From: Alopecurus myosuroides
Taxonomy: Eukaryota; Streptophyta; Magnoliopsida; Poales; Poaceae
Direction: 5' to 3'
DNA: 64,000 nt
Assembly (NCBI GenBank): GCA_028641055.1
Contig: CM054060.1
Span: 312,714,949-312,778,948 of the forward strand
Shown: positions 43,998 through 55,154 of the stretch, one piece after another
Numbering within the stretch: the first letter of the stretch is position 1
Layout of the letters: each line of letters begins with the position of its first letter
Position numbers and translations under genes: made by a program
Notes under the pieces: model-generated
The model's input: only the letters and a program-made list of their open reading frames with translations
What the model was told of the DNA's origin: nothing
Database searches by the model: none

Positions 43998-44180
43998 TTT
44001 CAGTCCCGGTTAACCACAAGAACCGGGACTAAAGGTCCTCCACCGCAACGGACCCCTAGCGCCCACGTGGACGGGCTTTTAGTCCCGATCCGTAAGTGAC
44101 GGGACTATAGGGGGGGCCTTTAGTCGCGCATAGCTAGTCCCGCTTGCCCGGACGGGATTAATGGTCCTGGCGAACCGAGA
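43998..44180. repeat. CACTA right subterminal repeats
   Basis: CAGTCCCGGTTAACC with AACCGGGACTAAAGG (44001-44035), then TTTTAGTCCCGATCC and CTTTAGTCGCGCA and further degenerate copies. Confidence 0.8.
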
Positions 44181-44184
44181 CTGT

Positions 44185-44204
44185 AGGCCTATTTTCTACC
44201 AGTG
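44185..44204 (-). repeat. CACTA right terminal inverted repeat
   Basis: AGGCCTATTTTCTACCAGTG, exact complement of the left end; TTA follows. Confidence 0.95.
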
Positions 44205-44207
44205 TTA

Positions 44208-44686
44208 GCTTTAGCCTCGGTGCTTCCAATGTGCTTGTGACAAGTATCCAATAACGAAATTGCATTGCATACGACACTCCATGTCCGATTCGCGTCCAGC
44301 ACCGCCATCCGTCTGACTATGATGATATTCTGATACCATCGGAGGCCCACGGTTTTGCGTGGTATAAAATGTCCAAGAAGAAAACTGTCGGACCCATAGC
44401 AGCTCCCATTGTCCATACAAGATAATCCTTCGCAATAAGCACCACCAGACAATAGTGGCGTGTAATTGATGGACATGCACATGGACAACCTTAATTAATT
44501 AATAGGGACATATAGAATGCACTTGTAAAGAGTACGTGAACTAATCCAGTTTCCACCTCTGGTTCTGATGCAATCATTCAGTCATTCTTGCACTTACAAC
44601 ACTGATATTTATTAATACCAAACATGCAGTCCAAACCCTATTCAAGTAGTACATCCAGGATCAACTCGATCTATATAATGTGAACC
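44208..44686. other. Flank between CACTA and LINE, nothing recognised
   Basis: Minus-strand open frames 44189-44488 and 44211-44480 overlap in different phases and match no family I know. This DNA was contiguous with 21089-21126 before the CACTA insertion. Confidence 0.3.
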
Positions 44687-44699
44687 AAGTGTTTGATAT
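44687..44699 (+). repeat. Target-site duplication of LINE 44700-46561 (left)
   Basis: AAGTGTTTGATAT, repeated at 46562-46574. Confidence 0.9.
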
Positions 44700-46561
44700 G
44701 CTTGCTATTCTAATTGCTAGAGCGAAGGAATTAGGACAAATTGGAGGTCTTATTCCTGATCTAGTTGAAGGGGGTTTGTCTATCCTTCAATATGCAGATG
44801 ATACGGTGCTATTCTTAGAGCATGATTTTGATAAGGCTCTAAATCTGAAATTAATCTTGTGTATCTTTGAGCAATTGTCGGGTCTCAAGATTAACTTTCA
44901 CAAGAGTGAAGTTTTCTGTTTCGGTAAGGCTAAAGAGGTGGAAAACCAGTATAAAAAAATCTTTGGTTGTGAGTCTGGTCTGCTACCTTTTAAATATTTG
45001 GGAATTCCTATCCACCACAGAAAACTTACTAATTCAGAGTGGCACCCAGTGGAGAGCCGTTTTGAGGACAAACTTGGGTGTTGGAAAGGAAAATTATTAT
45101 CCTATGGGGATAGATTAGTTCTTGTTAATTCTGTGTTAACAAGTTTACCCATGTTTATGCTTTCCTTCTTTGAGATTCCTAAGGGCGTCCGTAAGAGACT
45201 TGACTTTTACAGATCACGTTTTTTCTGGCAGAGTGATGACACCAAGCGTAAATACAGATTAACAAAATGGAATATTATTTGTAGACCCAAAGATCAAGGT
45301 GGTTTAGGTGTGGAAGTGCTAGAGCTTAAGAATAAGTGTTTATTGGCTAAATGGCTGTCTAAAATACTTCATGACGAGGGTATTTGGCAGGAATTGTTAC
45401 AAAATAAATACTTACATAGTAAACCTTTAGCTCAAGTTGAGGCACAACCTACTGATTCTCCTTTCTGGAAGGGTTTAATGAAAGTTAAGAGGGATTTCTT
45501 TAGTAGAGGTTCCTTTAGAATTGGTAATGGTGAAACAACTAGATTTTGGGAGGATATTTGGCTAGGCCAAACCCCTTTATCTGATCAATACCCTCTTTTA
45601 TATCATATTGTGCAGTCTAAAAATATATCGGTTGCGGATGTTTTTCAGAATGCACCACCAATCAATATTTCCTTTCGTAGGAATTTAGTAGGCATTACTT
45701 GGGATATGTGGTCTCATTTGTGCTTGCGTCTTATGAATGTCTCTCTGTCCTCGGATAATGATAAGTTTGTTTGGAAACTTACACAGAATGGGAGCTTCTC
45801 TGTGAAATCTATGTATGAGGATATGATGAATGGACACACTATTTTTCTCAAAACTTACTTATGGAAACTAAAATTACCACTTAAGATCAAAATTTTCATG
45901 TGGTTTTTGGATAGGAAGGTGATTCTGACTAAAGATAATTTAGCAAGAAAAGGGTGGAAAGGTGATATGCATTGTTCCTTTTGTGGGAGTAATGAGTCAG
46001 TAGAACATCTATTTATTTCTTGTCCTTTGGCTAAACTTATTTGGCGAGTGATCTTCTGTACTTTTAATATTACACCCCCCTCCAACGTGACTAATATGTT
46101 TGGAAATTGGCTTAATGGGATTGATGTGAAAACTAAGAAAAGGATTAGGATTGGTGTATCCGCAATTTGTTGGGCTATCTGGACATGTAGAAACAATGTT
46201 GTTTTTAACAAAAAGAAATATTTTCATGTTCTACAGGTTATTCACTCAGCAGCGCATTGGATCCAACTATGGGCTATTCTTCTGCCTTCAGACCAGAGGA
46301 AGCTTATGGTGGATGGCTGCACTCGTCTACTTACGGTGGCACAGGAGTTTTTCTCCCAATATACGTGGCAGCATCATAATAGGATTTCGTAGTTCTTTTA
46401 TTTAAGCTGTTTTCGGAATAAGGGAGATATCCTGTTTCATGTAAGGTTTCAACAATGGCTGTAAACTTTTGGATGCTTTGAGTTTTAATAATCAATAAAG
46501 GCTGTGTGCATCACTCGATGCAGAGGCCGGGGTTCTCCCCATTTCTAAAAAATAAAAAAAA
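44700..46561 (+). mobile_element. 5'-truncated LINE, plus strand
   Basis: An 1862-bp LINE tail between perfect 13-bp repeats (44687-44699, 46562-46574). It ends with CTAAAAAATAAAAAAAAAA. The 3' end matches the LINE at 27136 in family-specific blocks. It is truncated within the reverse transcriptase. Confidence 0.92.
44701..46392 (+). CDS. LINE ORF2 C-terminal part, open but truncated
   Basis: 564 codons without a stop. It starts inside the palm of the reverse transcriptase just before the catalytic SILQYADDTVLF. It then has LSGLKINFHKSEVFCFG, the LLSYGDRLVLVNSVL region, FFWQSD, and the zinc ribbon CSFCGSNESVEHLFISC (zf-RVT). The protein aligns by eye along its whole length with the ORF at 27299, with many substitutions, so they are different copies of one family. 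Fingers, first palm motifs and endonuclease are missing. The apparent upstream ATG at 44680 lies in flanking DNA and the target duplication. Not functional. Confidence 0.88.
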   Translation, partial: LAILIARAKELGQIGGLIPDLVEGGLSILQYADDTVLFLEHDFDKALNLKLILCIFEQLSGLKINFHKSEVFCFGKAKEVENQYKKIFGCESGLLPFKYLGIPIHHRKLTNSEWHPVESRFEDKLGCWKGKLLSYGDRLVLVNSVLTSLPMFMLSFFEIPKGVRKRLDFYRSRFFWQSDDTKRKYRLTKWNIICRPKDQGGLGVEVLELKNKCLLAKWLSKILHDEGIWQELLQNKYLHSKPLAQVEAQPTDSPFWKGLMKVKRDFFSRGSFRIGNGETTRFWEDIWLGQTPLSDQYPLLYHIVQSKNISVADVFQNAPPINISFRRNLVGITWDMWSHLCLRLMNVSLSSDNDKFVWKLTQNGSFSVKSMYEDMMNGHTIFLKTYLWKLKLPLKIKIFMWFLDRKVILTKDNLARKGWKGDMHCSFCGSNESVEHLFISCPLAKLIWRVIFCTFNITPPSNVTNMFGNWLNGIDVKTKKRIRIGVSAICWAIWTCRNNVVFNKKKYFHVLQVIHSAAHWIQLWAILLPSDQRKLMVDGCTRLLTVAQEFFSQYTWQHHNRIS

Positions 46562-46574
46562 AAGTGTTTGATAT
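46562..46574 (+). repeat. Target-site duplication of LINE 44700-46561 (right)
   Basis: AAGTGTTTGATAT, identical to 44687-44699. Confidence 0.9.
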
Positions 46575-46813
46575 CTTGTCCACATAGCCAAATCAATTCC
46601 TCTCTTCAAAGAGCACATCATCTGGCACATGAGTAAAAAATAGCCTCACATACAACACGCTCCCTATATGGGGCATTCCTCATATTGAACAGCGGGAATA
46701 ATAAAAATACCAATGCATCTGGAGATATCAAACAACACCCGACGATTGTCCATTCACTTGGTTAGAATTCTGCCTGCAGGCTTGAGACCATTGTTTCGAT
46801 TAATCAAAAATGG

Positions 46814-49800
46814 TCATGCCGCTTTGTTTTGGTCTGCCACACTGCCCCTCCGGAAAACAACTCCAGACTGCAGGCCCTGCGAGTTGGCAAGGCTTTCCAA
46901 TTGACTAAGTTTAAGTTTCAAAGTCTCGATTTCTTGAGCCAGTTGATCCTCTTTTTGTATCAGTTCCTACAAGTTTAAAGCAATTATACATCATCTTGCC
47001 AATGTAGAAATTATTGGTACTAACTAGCCTATGCAAATTCGAAAATTCCAGCTTGAGCTGGGGCGGATCTGCTAACAGCTAAAAAGAGGCCACTGAATTA
47101 TAATTTTGTTAAGCTGAGTGGAGTTTAATTCGGAAACACGTCGACAAGTGCCATGGAAAACCATATGGTGTACAGTTATAACATCATATGTCAGAAGCTT
47201 TTAGTCACTACACATCATAGGCCGTGGTCACGCTAGCCAGATTATCACGGTTCACAAGCATTTGGTTAAATACATAAGATGTCAACATGTGGAGAATGCA
47301 TTTCCCCATGACATTTGGAAATGTCACATTAATACTCATTCCAAAATTATATTTGTTAGAAAGGACATGGAGAGTCACCATACTGAGCTATGTTAAACCT
47401 GGACCTTCTAAGATGGATTAAGAAATCAACAAAAATATATGCTAAGCTCAGATCAGCTTGGTAGTTCAGCTAAGAATTACCCACTCCACCTGTCTTTGAT
47501 TTTAACTGTTGTGAGGTTGGGAAAATAGCAACTAGTATTCACAGGGGCCAAAAGGCCAGTACATATACAAGAGGCAAAGTGCAGGAAACCCCTTATACTA
47601 TGGGGCAAACAGAAAAGGGAACTATACATGTCTAACACCCCTCCCTCAAACTCATGGTGGGTCAACAACACTGAGTTTGGAGAGGAAGAACCCATGTTGC
47701 GCTCTAGTTTGTGCCTTGGTGAAGAAATCCGCCAACTGAAACTCAGAAGGCACATACTGAAGAGCGAGAATCTGATCCTGCACAGCAGCACGCACGAATG
47801 AGGCATCCACACCGATGTGCTTGGTGAGCTCATGCTTCACCGGGTCACGCGCAATGCTGATAGCACCTGTACTGTCCGACAATAGGGGAGTTGGTGTAGT
47901 AACGGAAACACCAAAATCCTCTAGTAACCATCGTAACCAAGTCACCTCAGCAGTCAAAGAAGCCATCGCTCGCAACTCAGCCTCTGCACTCGAACGAGAA
48001 ACCGCAGTCTGTTTCTTTGTCTTCCAGGCAATGAGCGAACCACCAATGAACACACAGTAAGCAGAAAGAGACCGGCGATCCAAAGGATCACTAGCCCATG
48101 TAGCATCAGAGTAGGCCTGGAGCTGTAAGGGGCTGGAGCGAGGAAAGAAAAGACGGTGAGAGATCGTGCCACGAAGATATCGCAGAACACGGAGGAGGTG
48201 ACTATAGTGAACCGACGTAGGGGCAGAAACAAACTGACTGAGAATATGAACAGGATAGGAAATATCTGGACGAGTGACAGCGAGATAGACAAGACTCCCA
48301 ACGAGATGTCGATAGCGTGTGGGATCAGGAAGAGGCTCACCATCAGAGGCACGGAGGCGAACATTGAGTTCCATAGGAGTCTCAGCCGTACACTCATCAC
48401 CAAGAGCGGCACGAGTAAGGAGATCCTGAATGTACTTTTCTTGGGAGATGTAGAAACCATCAGAGGTAGATGAAACCTCGATCCCAAGAAAGTAACGAAG
48501 AGGACCAAGACCAGTCATAAGAAACTGCTCATGAAGACGAGCCTTAACAAAGGCAATGTACTCAGAGTCGTCGCCAGTGATGATCATATCATCAACATAG
48601 AGGAGGAGAAGAGTGCGACCACGAGGAGAAGTGTGAACAAACAACGCTGGATCATGATCACTGGGTGAGAAGCCAGCGGCAGTCACAACTGAGGCGAAAC
48701 GCTCAAACCAAGCGCGAGGGGCTTGTTTAAGGCCATAGAGGGAGCGTCGAAGACGGCAGACCATACCATCAGGAACGGAGTACCCCGGGGGTGGCTGCAT
48801 ATAAACCTCCTCACGCAACTCACCATTGAGAAAAGCGTTCTGAACGTCAAGCTGAGACACAAACCAATGACGAACAGAAGCGACAGCTAGAAGAGTGCGG
48901 ACCGTGGTCATGTGGGCAACAGGAGCAAATGTCTCATCATAATCGCGTCCCTGCTCCTGCTGAAAACCACGAGCCACAAGACGAGCTTTGTAACGCTCGA
49001 GAGAACCATCAGAGCGAGTCTTAATCTTATAGAGCCACTTGCACGTGATGGGACGAACGCCAGAAGGAGGGGAAACCAGATCCCACGTGCCAGTGCGCTC
49101 AAGCGCAACAATCTCCTCAGCCATCGCAAGCTGCCATTCAGGCTTAGCCATGGCATCACGATAGGAAGTGGGCTCAGCAATAGCAGAAAGACCGTACTGA
49201 GAGGGAGAATAACGATCAGGAGGCTGTAACGAAGACCGAGTACGAAGATGGTGAACAGGAGTGGACGGAGGAGAGGACGCCCTGGATGTGGAGGGCTCGT
49301 TGGAAGGAGCATCCACGGCACGAGGACGGCGAGTGTAGTGGAGAGGAAAGGGAGAGAGAGGAGGGTGGTGCACTGGAGGTGGAGAAGAGGAGGGAGCCCG
49401 CGGGGAGGAGGGTGGAGAGGAGGGTGTGGAGACAGTAGACGAGGGACTAGGAGAAGATGATGCCGGAGGTGGAGGTGGTGTGAGAACAGGAGGCACAGAG
49501 GGAGATGTATCGGGGAAAGTGAGAAAAGATATATCAGTCACCGAGAAGGTCGAGGAGGAAGAACGAGGGTAGTATGGGCGAGACTCATCGAAAGTCACAT
49601 CTCGTGAAATACGCATCCGGCGACCAACAGGATCCCAACAACGATAACCCTTATGCTCATCACTGTATCCAAGAAAAACACACTCAACAGACTGAGCAGT
49701 GAGTTTGGTGCGTTCGCGTGGAGCAAGAAGAACATAGCAGACGCAACAAAACAACCGAAGCGCCGAGTAATCAGGCAAACGATCAGAAAGACGCTCCAGA

Positions 49801-52800
49801 GGAATGCCATCCTGCAAGGCAGCTGAAGGCTGGATGTTTATGAGATAGGTGGATACAGAAACAGCCTCAGCCCAGAAATGAGGTGGAAGAGAGGCGGCGA
49901 TCATCATCGCACGAGCCGTCTCAAGGAGATGGCGATGCTTGCGCTCAGCAACGCCATTCTGAGCATGGGCACCAGGACAGGAAAATTGGGCAAGAGTACC
50001 CTGCTCAGAAAGAAAACCACGCAACATCTGAGAGATATACTCTCCAGCCGAATCAGCACGAAAAACTCGAATGGGCGTGGAAAACTGGGTGTGAACCATA
50101 GCGGAAAAACGCTTGTATATAGAGAGCACCTCGCTACGAGATTTCATAAAATAGAGCCAAGTGTAGCGAGAGAAATCATCAATAAAAATAACATAGTAGG
50201 GATGACCTCCTTTGGAATCAAAGGGAGCAGGACCCCATACATCAGAATGAACTAAGTCAAAAGGACGCTAAGATACAGACTCACTGGTAGGATACGGTAA
50301 TTGAGTCTGTTTGCCAAGTCTACAACCCTGACACTGAAGCGAGACATCTCCTGAGACAGGCCCCAGAAGACCTCGACGCACTAAAGACGATAGGCGAGAA
50401 CCACAAATGTGACCAAGTCGATGATGCCACTGCTGAAAAGAAGCGGAAGCGGAAGCAACAAGAGCATGTGAGCCAGTGGGTGCAGGTGCAGCAGAAGGAA
50501 CACGGAGCCACTCTAGCTCCCAAAGGCCTGGAGAGTCACGGTGCCGAGGGCCAGCCCCAACCAGAACCTTGGTGTGACGATCCTGGACAGAGCAAGAATC
50601 AACATCAAGAATAACACGGCAACCGGAATCAGTAATTTGAGCAGCAGAAAACAAGTTCATCGTGAGACGAGGGACATGAGACACATCTGGAACAGAAAAA
50701 GACGAAGTGGAAAGAGTGCCACGACTAGCAACAAGAAGAGGTGTACCATCAGCAGTGAGAACATTGACAGGAAAATCGAGAGATCGAAGTGAGGACAAGA
50801 CAGAAGAATTAGAAGACATATGAAAGGAAGCTCCAGAGTCCAGAACCCACGAAGATATACCTGACTGTGTGGACGGTGGTGGTCGCTCAGTGGTGGAAGC
50901 TGCGGTCACAGAAGCTGCAGTACCCGTCGAAGTAGAGCCAGTAGAAGCCAGCAGACGCTTAAGCTGCGCAATATCCTGGTCCGTAAGCGAGAGAGCCGCA
51001 GAAGAAGACCGAGTCCCAGTAGATGAGCTGTGACCATTGTTACGCATGTCCTTCTGCTTCTTGTAACAATCAGACTCTGGATGGCCCGGCTTCGAGCAGT
51101 AGCCGCAGATGATACGGGGGCGAGATCGGCCATCGCCACCAGAAGGCCGAGCAGAAGAAGAGCGGCTCACCCCCCCATGAGGCGTGGGAAGTAGCGGCGG
51201 AGCACTGGGACGAACAGACGGTATAGCAGGAGCCCGAGCAGCAAGCACAGAGGGAACCGCAAGCAAACCAACACCTCGAAGACGTGTCTCCTCAGCACGA
51301 AGCTCAGAAAGTACCTCTGAGATAGGAACACGACCCCAAGCAATCAGGTTGGCACGCCGAGGCTCAAACTCGGAACGGAGACAAGACATGAACTCAAAGA
51401 CACGCTGAAACTCCAAGTCTGATCTCGTAGTCTGGCAGCACGGGCAGGTACCACAAACAACAGTGCGGAGAGAGTCAAGCTGACGCCAGATAGCAGCGCT
51501 CTGGGTGTAGAACTCGTCAATGGTGGAGTCACCCTGCTGAAGCTCATGCTCCTGACGGACCACGGATAAGTAGAGAGCATCTCCAGAGGGCTGATAACGC
51601 TGACGAAGGTAAGACCACATCTGAGCAGCAGTGGGAAGTCCCATAAACTCGGAAGCAAACTGAGGCAGAACACTGGAAGTGAGAACAGCCGCAACACGTG
51701 CATCATCATTGCACCACTGAGTGTAAGCAGCCAAAGCATCCCTGTAGGCAGAAAGAGCAACCGAGTAATCTGATACCTGCTGATCATAAGCATCCACTGC
51801 TGCATCATCAAGAGATTTGGCTGCATCCTTGTCAGCCTGGGGAGCATCATCAGGAAGAACCGGTGGTGGCGGCGGCGGAATAGGAGCTACAGGAGCAACA
51901 GGGCATGGCGGACAGGAGACCTCGCCCGAGAGAACCCCCCAAAGCATAAGCCCGCGCACATGAATGCGCATATGCGCTGCAAACTCAGCATAATTGGTGC
52001 CATCAAAAATCACCGAGCACCGAGGTATAGCCACATAACCTGACATAGTTCTGTCTCTCTCAGTTTTTTTTTTTGATTTTTTTTTTGAGGTCAACGCTCA
52101 CAGATCAGATTGGATCGAATCGCTCCTTCCAGGCACGAGCGAGAGCCAGCTCGAGCGAGAGGAGGCACAGGGGCCACGAGCGGGAGGCCAGGAGCCAGAA
52201 GCGCTGCGGCCGGAATCTGACCGGCAGCGGCCCGCCACCGGACGGGGCTTGGACGCCGGCGACCACGGCACGTCCGGAGGAGCTGCGGGGGCGGAGGCCC
52301 GGCGACTGGTGCGGCCGGAGGAGCTGCGGGCGGCGCGGCCACGGCTCGTCTGTGGCGGGGGACGACGGGATCCGGCGACTGCGACGCGGAAAACGGCTGT
52401 GGCTGCTTGGGGACGACGAGATCCGGTGAGGCAAGCACGGAATCCGGCGATGGCAGCTGAGACGTTTGACGGGGCAGCAACGGGGACAGCCCTCAGCTCG
52501 ATTTCGAGCAGCACACGGGAGCAAGGGGAGAGAACGCCGGTGACCGGAGCAGTGGAGAGAAAGCACGGAGTTGCAACGTGCAGGAAGAGGGAGGAGAGGA
52601 GACCCTAGCTGGGCTCTGATACCATGTTGTGAGGTTGGGAAAATAGCAACTAGTATTCACAGGGGCCAAAAGGCCAGTACATATACAAGAGGCAAAGTGC
52701 AGGAAACCCCTTATACTATGGGGCAAACAGAAAAGGGAACTATACATGTCTAACATTAACCATGACAGATTTTATGTCTGCGGGAATTTTACCTGTATGA

Positions 52801-55154
52801 GTACACCAAATAATATGTGTGGCAGTAACAGCTTGGAAAAAAACCTTTTGTGGATTTAAAGCATGTACATAATTGTTTTCTGAAATTACAAAACTATCTA
52901 CATTTGAGCAGTTATTCGGTGTTTGAATATAAGGCTTGGGTGATGTTTTGCATTTTCTGCTGAACTATCAAACGCAGCATTATGTTAACAAAGCTATGTC
53001 CTGTTCCGGTAAATTGTTAGTGTGGCACCGTCCCCGTATAAGCGAGGCTAGAGTTCTGGTTTGCGTAATGGTTAATGAAATAGCTTTGGTTCCAAGAATT
53101 CTTGGGGCGAAGCAAATTGGAATTATGGGTGTCGTAAGTCGATCATGGTTGGTTCCGGTTTATATACTTAACAGGCGCCATACCAAGGGGCTTTGCCTAT
53201 AGTAAACACAGTCAAAAATATGGTGACTACTTTACATGGTCTTGCTACCCTGTTTATTCTAGTCTCCACAGGTTTCAAGATTTGACAGGGTAGCAGCTCA
53301 CTGTATATGACTGGTGCAGAAGGCAATTATCGCAAGCGGCAGTGACATATGTTTTATCTTGTCTGCAGTGCTTGAGATACAGACATATTTCATTAAACAT
53401 CTATAGAATTGTACACCCAGTGGGGAAATTATGTTGAAAATCTTTGTAAAGAGAATAGAGCTAGTAACTAAAGAAATTTGTCACGAACCATTTGCATCGC
53501 TGCAAATCTAGTGTTATGATGATTTTGATCTCGTATATGTGGTAAAAGTGGATTATTTTGTATCAAATATCTTACTCTACACTCTGCACAAAAATGGCTG
53601 AAGGAGCTTTGTACTGACTGATTGCTTGAATTTCATTTGGTTGATTCATTCCTCTGGAATGTTGCATTAATAACTTGTAGTTCGCTTAATTAATCCCTAC
53701 TTTGCTAAACGTCAAAGTGATTTTTTCTAGGGACATTTATTTTCGAAATTACTCATGTACAGGTGAATAAACTCAGTTTGCAGAAATATGTAATGTCAGG
53801 GATTCAAAGTCCAATACAATACAGTAAAATATCTAAAACTAGTGACATACAAAAGTTATTACCTTAACTTCCTTTTTACGAGCCTCCTCTTTTCGACTTT
53901 CTGACCTTGCACTTCTTTGCACCTCAAAGACAACAACAGCGCCAGCAACCTACTATACAATATTTACCAAATTAAGGTGAATGGACACAAAAGATAACCA
54001 AACCATGTAAGAGTACAGGCGCAAAAAAACTCATGATCAAGGTTTGAAATAGTGGGTTCCGGCCTATCAGGTTCATATCAGTTCAGCTTCGATATAGCAG
54101 ATATCGGGTATATATTGGACACCACGTAGTTGTATAGGGAAACAATGATTGCAGTTTGTAGTTAGTTCTGTTCATATATTGCCTTTTTAATTAAAAAAAT
54201 ATGCATAATAAAATTTTCTCAGGCATAAAAAGTGTATGATTCAAAGTTATTTCTCCTTCAATTAAGAAGTACATACAATTATTACAGTTTTAATATAGCA
54301 TGCGGATGTACATTCTGCATGCAGGAATTATTTAAGGGGCTCTATCAGGGGTGACCTTTAAAAACCAAGACAAAACCAAAACCCCCATCCCACCTTTACA
54401 CCCCACGCCAACAGCCCGTGAAATATCGAGCAAAATATGGTCATACTGACTGATATATCGGTCAATATGCCTGAAAATGATATTTACAATATGAAATACT
54501 AAATCACAATCGGCCCAAAGATACAAATATCTCAGCTGTATCAGCCAATATTTGGAAAAAATTGGTAATGAGGTCGATGGTCTGTGTCTATCACTCGATA
54601 ATTAATGGAGTTGGTGGAAAAAGTAGTAGATTCACCCCTTCCCACGTACCTACAAATTCTCTACAGAAGAACAAAACAGAGTCCCAAGCAGAAAAAACCA
54701 ACTCCCAACAAACTAGCTAACTTCAACACAAATCCAGACAACAGATCACAGAGAAGTTCTATCATAAGTATCAACAAAGCCGAGTACATGGCTAACACAA
54801 ATCACATGCATTCAACAAATTTATGCAAAATGAGCTAACACATTTTAAACTAAAACAAACTAATTATTGGTACCAATTTTACCTACACTTTACTGGCTTC
54901 AAATAATACAGAGAAACAAAATTTGCAAGTTGAAATAGTATAGAGTACAGAGAATACATGCAAGTGCAATAATACGGTAAATTTCATAAAGTACAAAAAT
55001 CTATGACTTCAGTAAATACCGAGAAAACAAAGAGCTCGCTGATAAGATCAGCAGCAGCTTGAACAGCTTTCTCCTCATTCAATGGCCAAATCTCAACAAG
55101 AGTTGAATGCCCATATATGCTTCTTTGGATGTTTGTGGAAATGAGATAATTCGC
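46814..55154 (-). CDS. OPA3-like: OPA3-like protein gene, exon 1 not found
   Basis: Three minus-strand exons with consensus GT-AG borders and matching phase 0: 55154-55020 (45 codons), 53949-53863 (29 codons), 46966-46814 (50 codons and TGA). The product reads [38 protein letters not shown], then [17 protein letters not shown], then a coiled-coil tail ([16 protein letters not shown]). This is the C-terminal two-thirds of the eukaryotic OPA3 family, a small protein that in animals is mitochondrial (optic atrophy 3); the plant role is not established. The usual N-terminus (about 40 residues) would be an exon above 55154, and I could not find it before 64000. The last intron (53862-46967) contains a whole copia element. 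Either a real gene with a distant first exon, or a truncated copy; all visible exons are intact. Confidence 0.8.
47507..47637 (-). repeat. Copia 3' LTR
   Basis: 131 bp, TGTTAGACATG...CCTCACAACA on the minus strand; identical by eye to 52625-52755. Confidence 0.95.
47638..47651 (-). other. Copia polypurine tract
   Basis: Minus strand TTTGAGGGAGGGG directly before the 3' LTR; primes plus-strand DNA synthesis. Confidence 0.8.
47652..52046 (-). pseudogene. Copia gag-pol polyprotein with a single in-frame stop
   Basis: One frame of 1465 codons from [10 protein letters not shown] (52046) to 47652, broken once by TAG at 50270-50268 (codon 593), where Gln is likely. Order: UBN2-type gag; zinc knuckle [14 protein letters not shown]; protease LDSGASFHM; pre-integrase HHCC (WHHRLGH ... 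CQGCRLGKQ); integrase with Asp in VHSD, Asp in RADSAGEY and Glu in [10 protein letters not shown]; reverse transcriptase with [13 protein letters not shown] and [11 protein letters not shown]; RNase H with YSDATWASD and [11 protein letters not shown]; ending in the ADFFTKAQ block. The stop falls between the HHCC motif and the integrase core, so only gag-protease would be made. An in-frame ATG at 52094 lies in an A-rich stretch and is less likely as the start. Confidence 0.95.
52613..52624 (-). other. Copia primer binding site
   Basis: Minus strand TGGTATCAGAGC immediately after the 5' LTR, complementary to the 3' end of initiator Met-tRNA. Confidence 0.95.
52625..52755 (-). repeat. Copia 5' LTR
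   Basis: 131 bp, identical to 47507-47637. Confidence 0.95.
52761..53862. other. OPA3-like intron, remainder
   Basis: AT-rich intronic DNA; no other feature recognised. Confidence 0.5.
53950..55019. other. OPA3-like intron
   Basis: Intron between the first two visible exons. AT-rich, no feature recognised. Confidence 0.6.

Larger units (their letters stand above)
21130..44204 (+). mobile_element. CACTA (En/Spm superfamily) transposon, Caspar-like, with nested Helitron and LINE
   Basis: Both ends read CACTGGTAGAAAATAGGCCT (perfect over 20 bp, right end on the complementary strand), and TTA flanks the element on each side (21127-21129, 44205-44207). The 23,075-bp span contains TNP2, AP2-like, 157-residue and TNPD/Ulp1-like genes plus an 11.6-kb Helitron, leaving about 11.4 kb of native element. 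Inverted 'TTTAGTCCCGGTT / AACCGGGACTAAA' pairs occupy both subterminal regions and two internal sites. The termini look functional, but every protein gene has a lesion, so movement would need a transposase from elsewhere. Confidence 0.95.
47507..52755 (-). mobile_element. Ty1/copia retrotransposon with identical short LTRs
   Basis: A complete 5249-bp element: LTRs at 47507-47637 and 52625-52755 (131 bp, no difference seen), target duplication TTAAC (47502-47506 and 52756-52760), Met-tRNA primer site and polypurine tract in place. The domain order gag-protease-integrase-RT-RNase H defines copia. Identical LTRs mean very recent insertion. It sits in the last intron of the OPA3-like gene, in the same transcriptional orientation. 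Confidence 0.96.

Noticed and set aside
44211..44480. Minus-strand frame next to the CACTA right end as a host gene
   Set aside because: Two competing frames, no domain, no splice pattern.
48156..49460. Plus-strand frames within the copia element
   Set aside because: Antisense shadows of the polyprotein.
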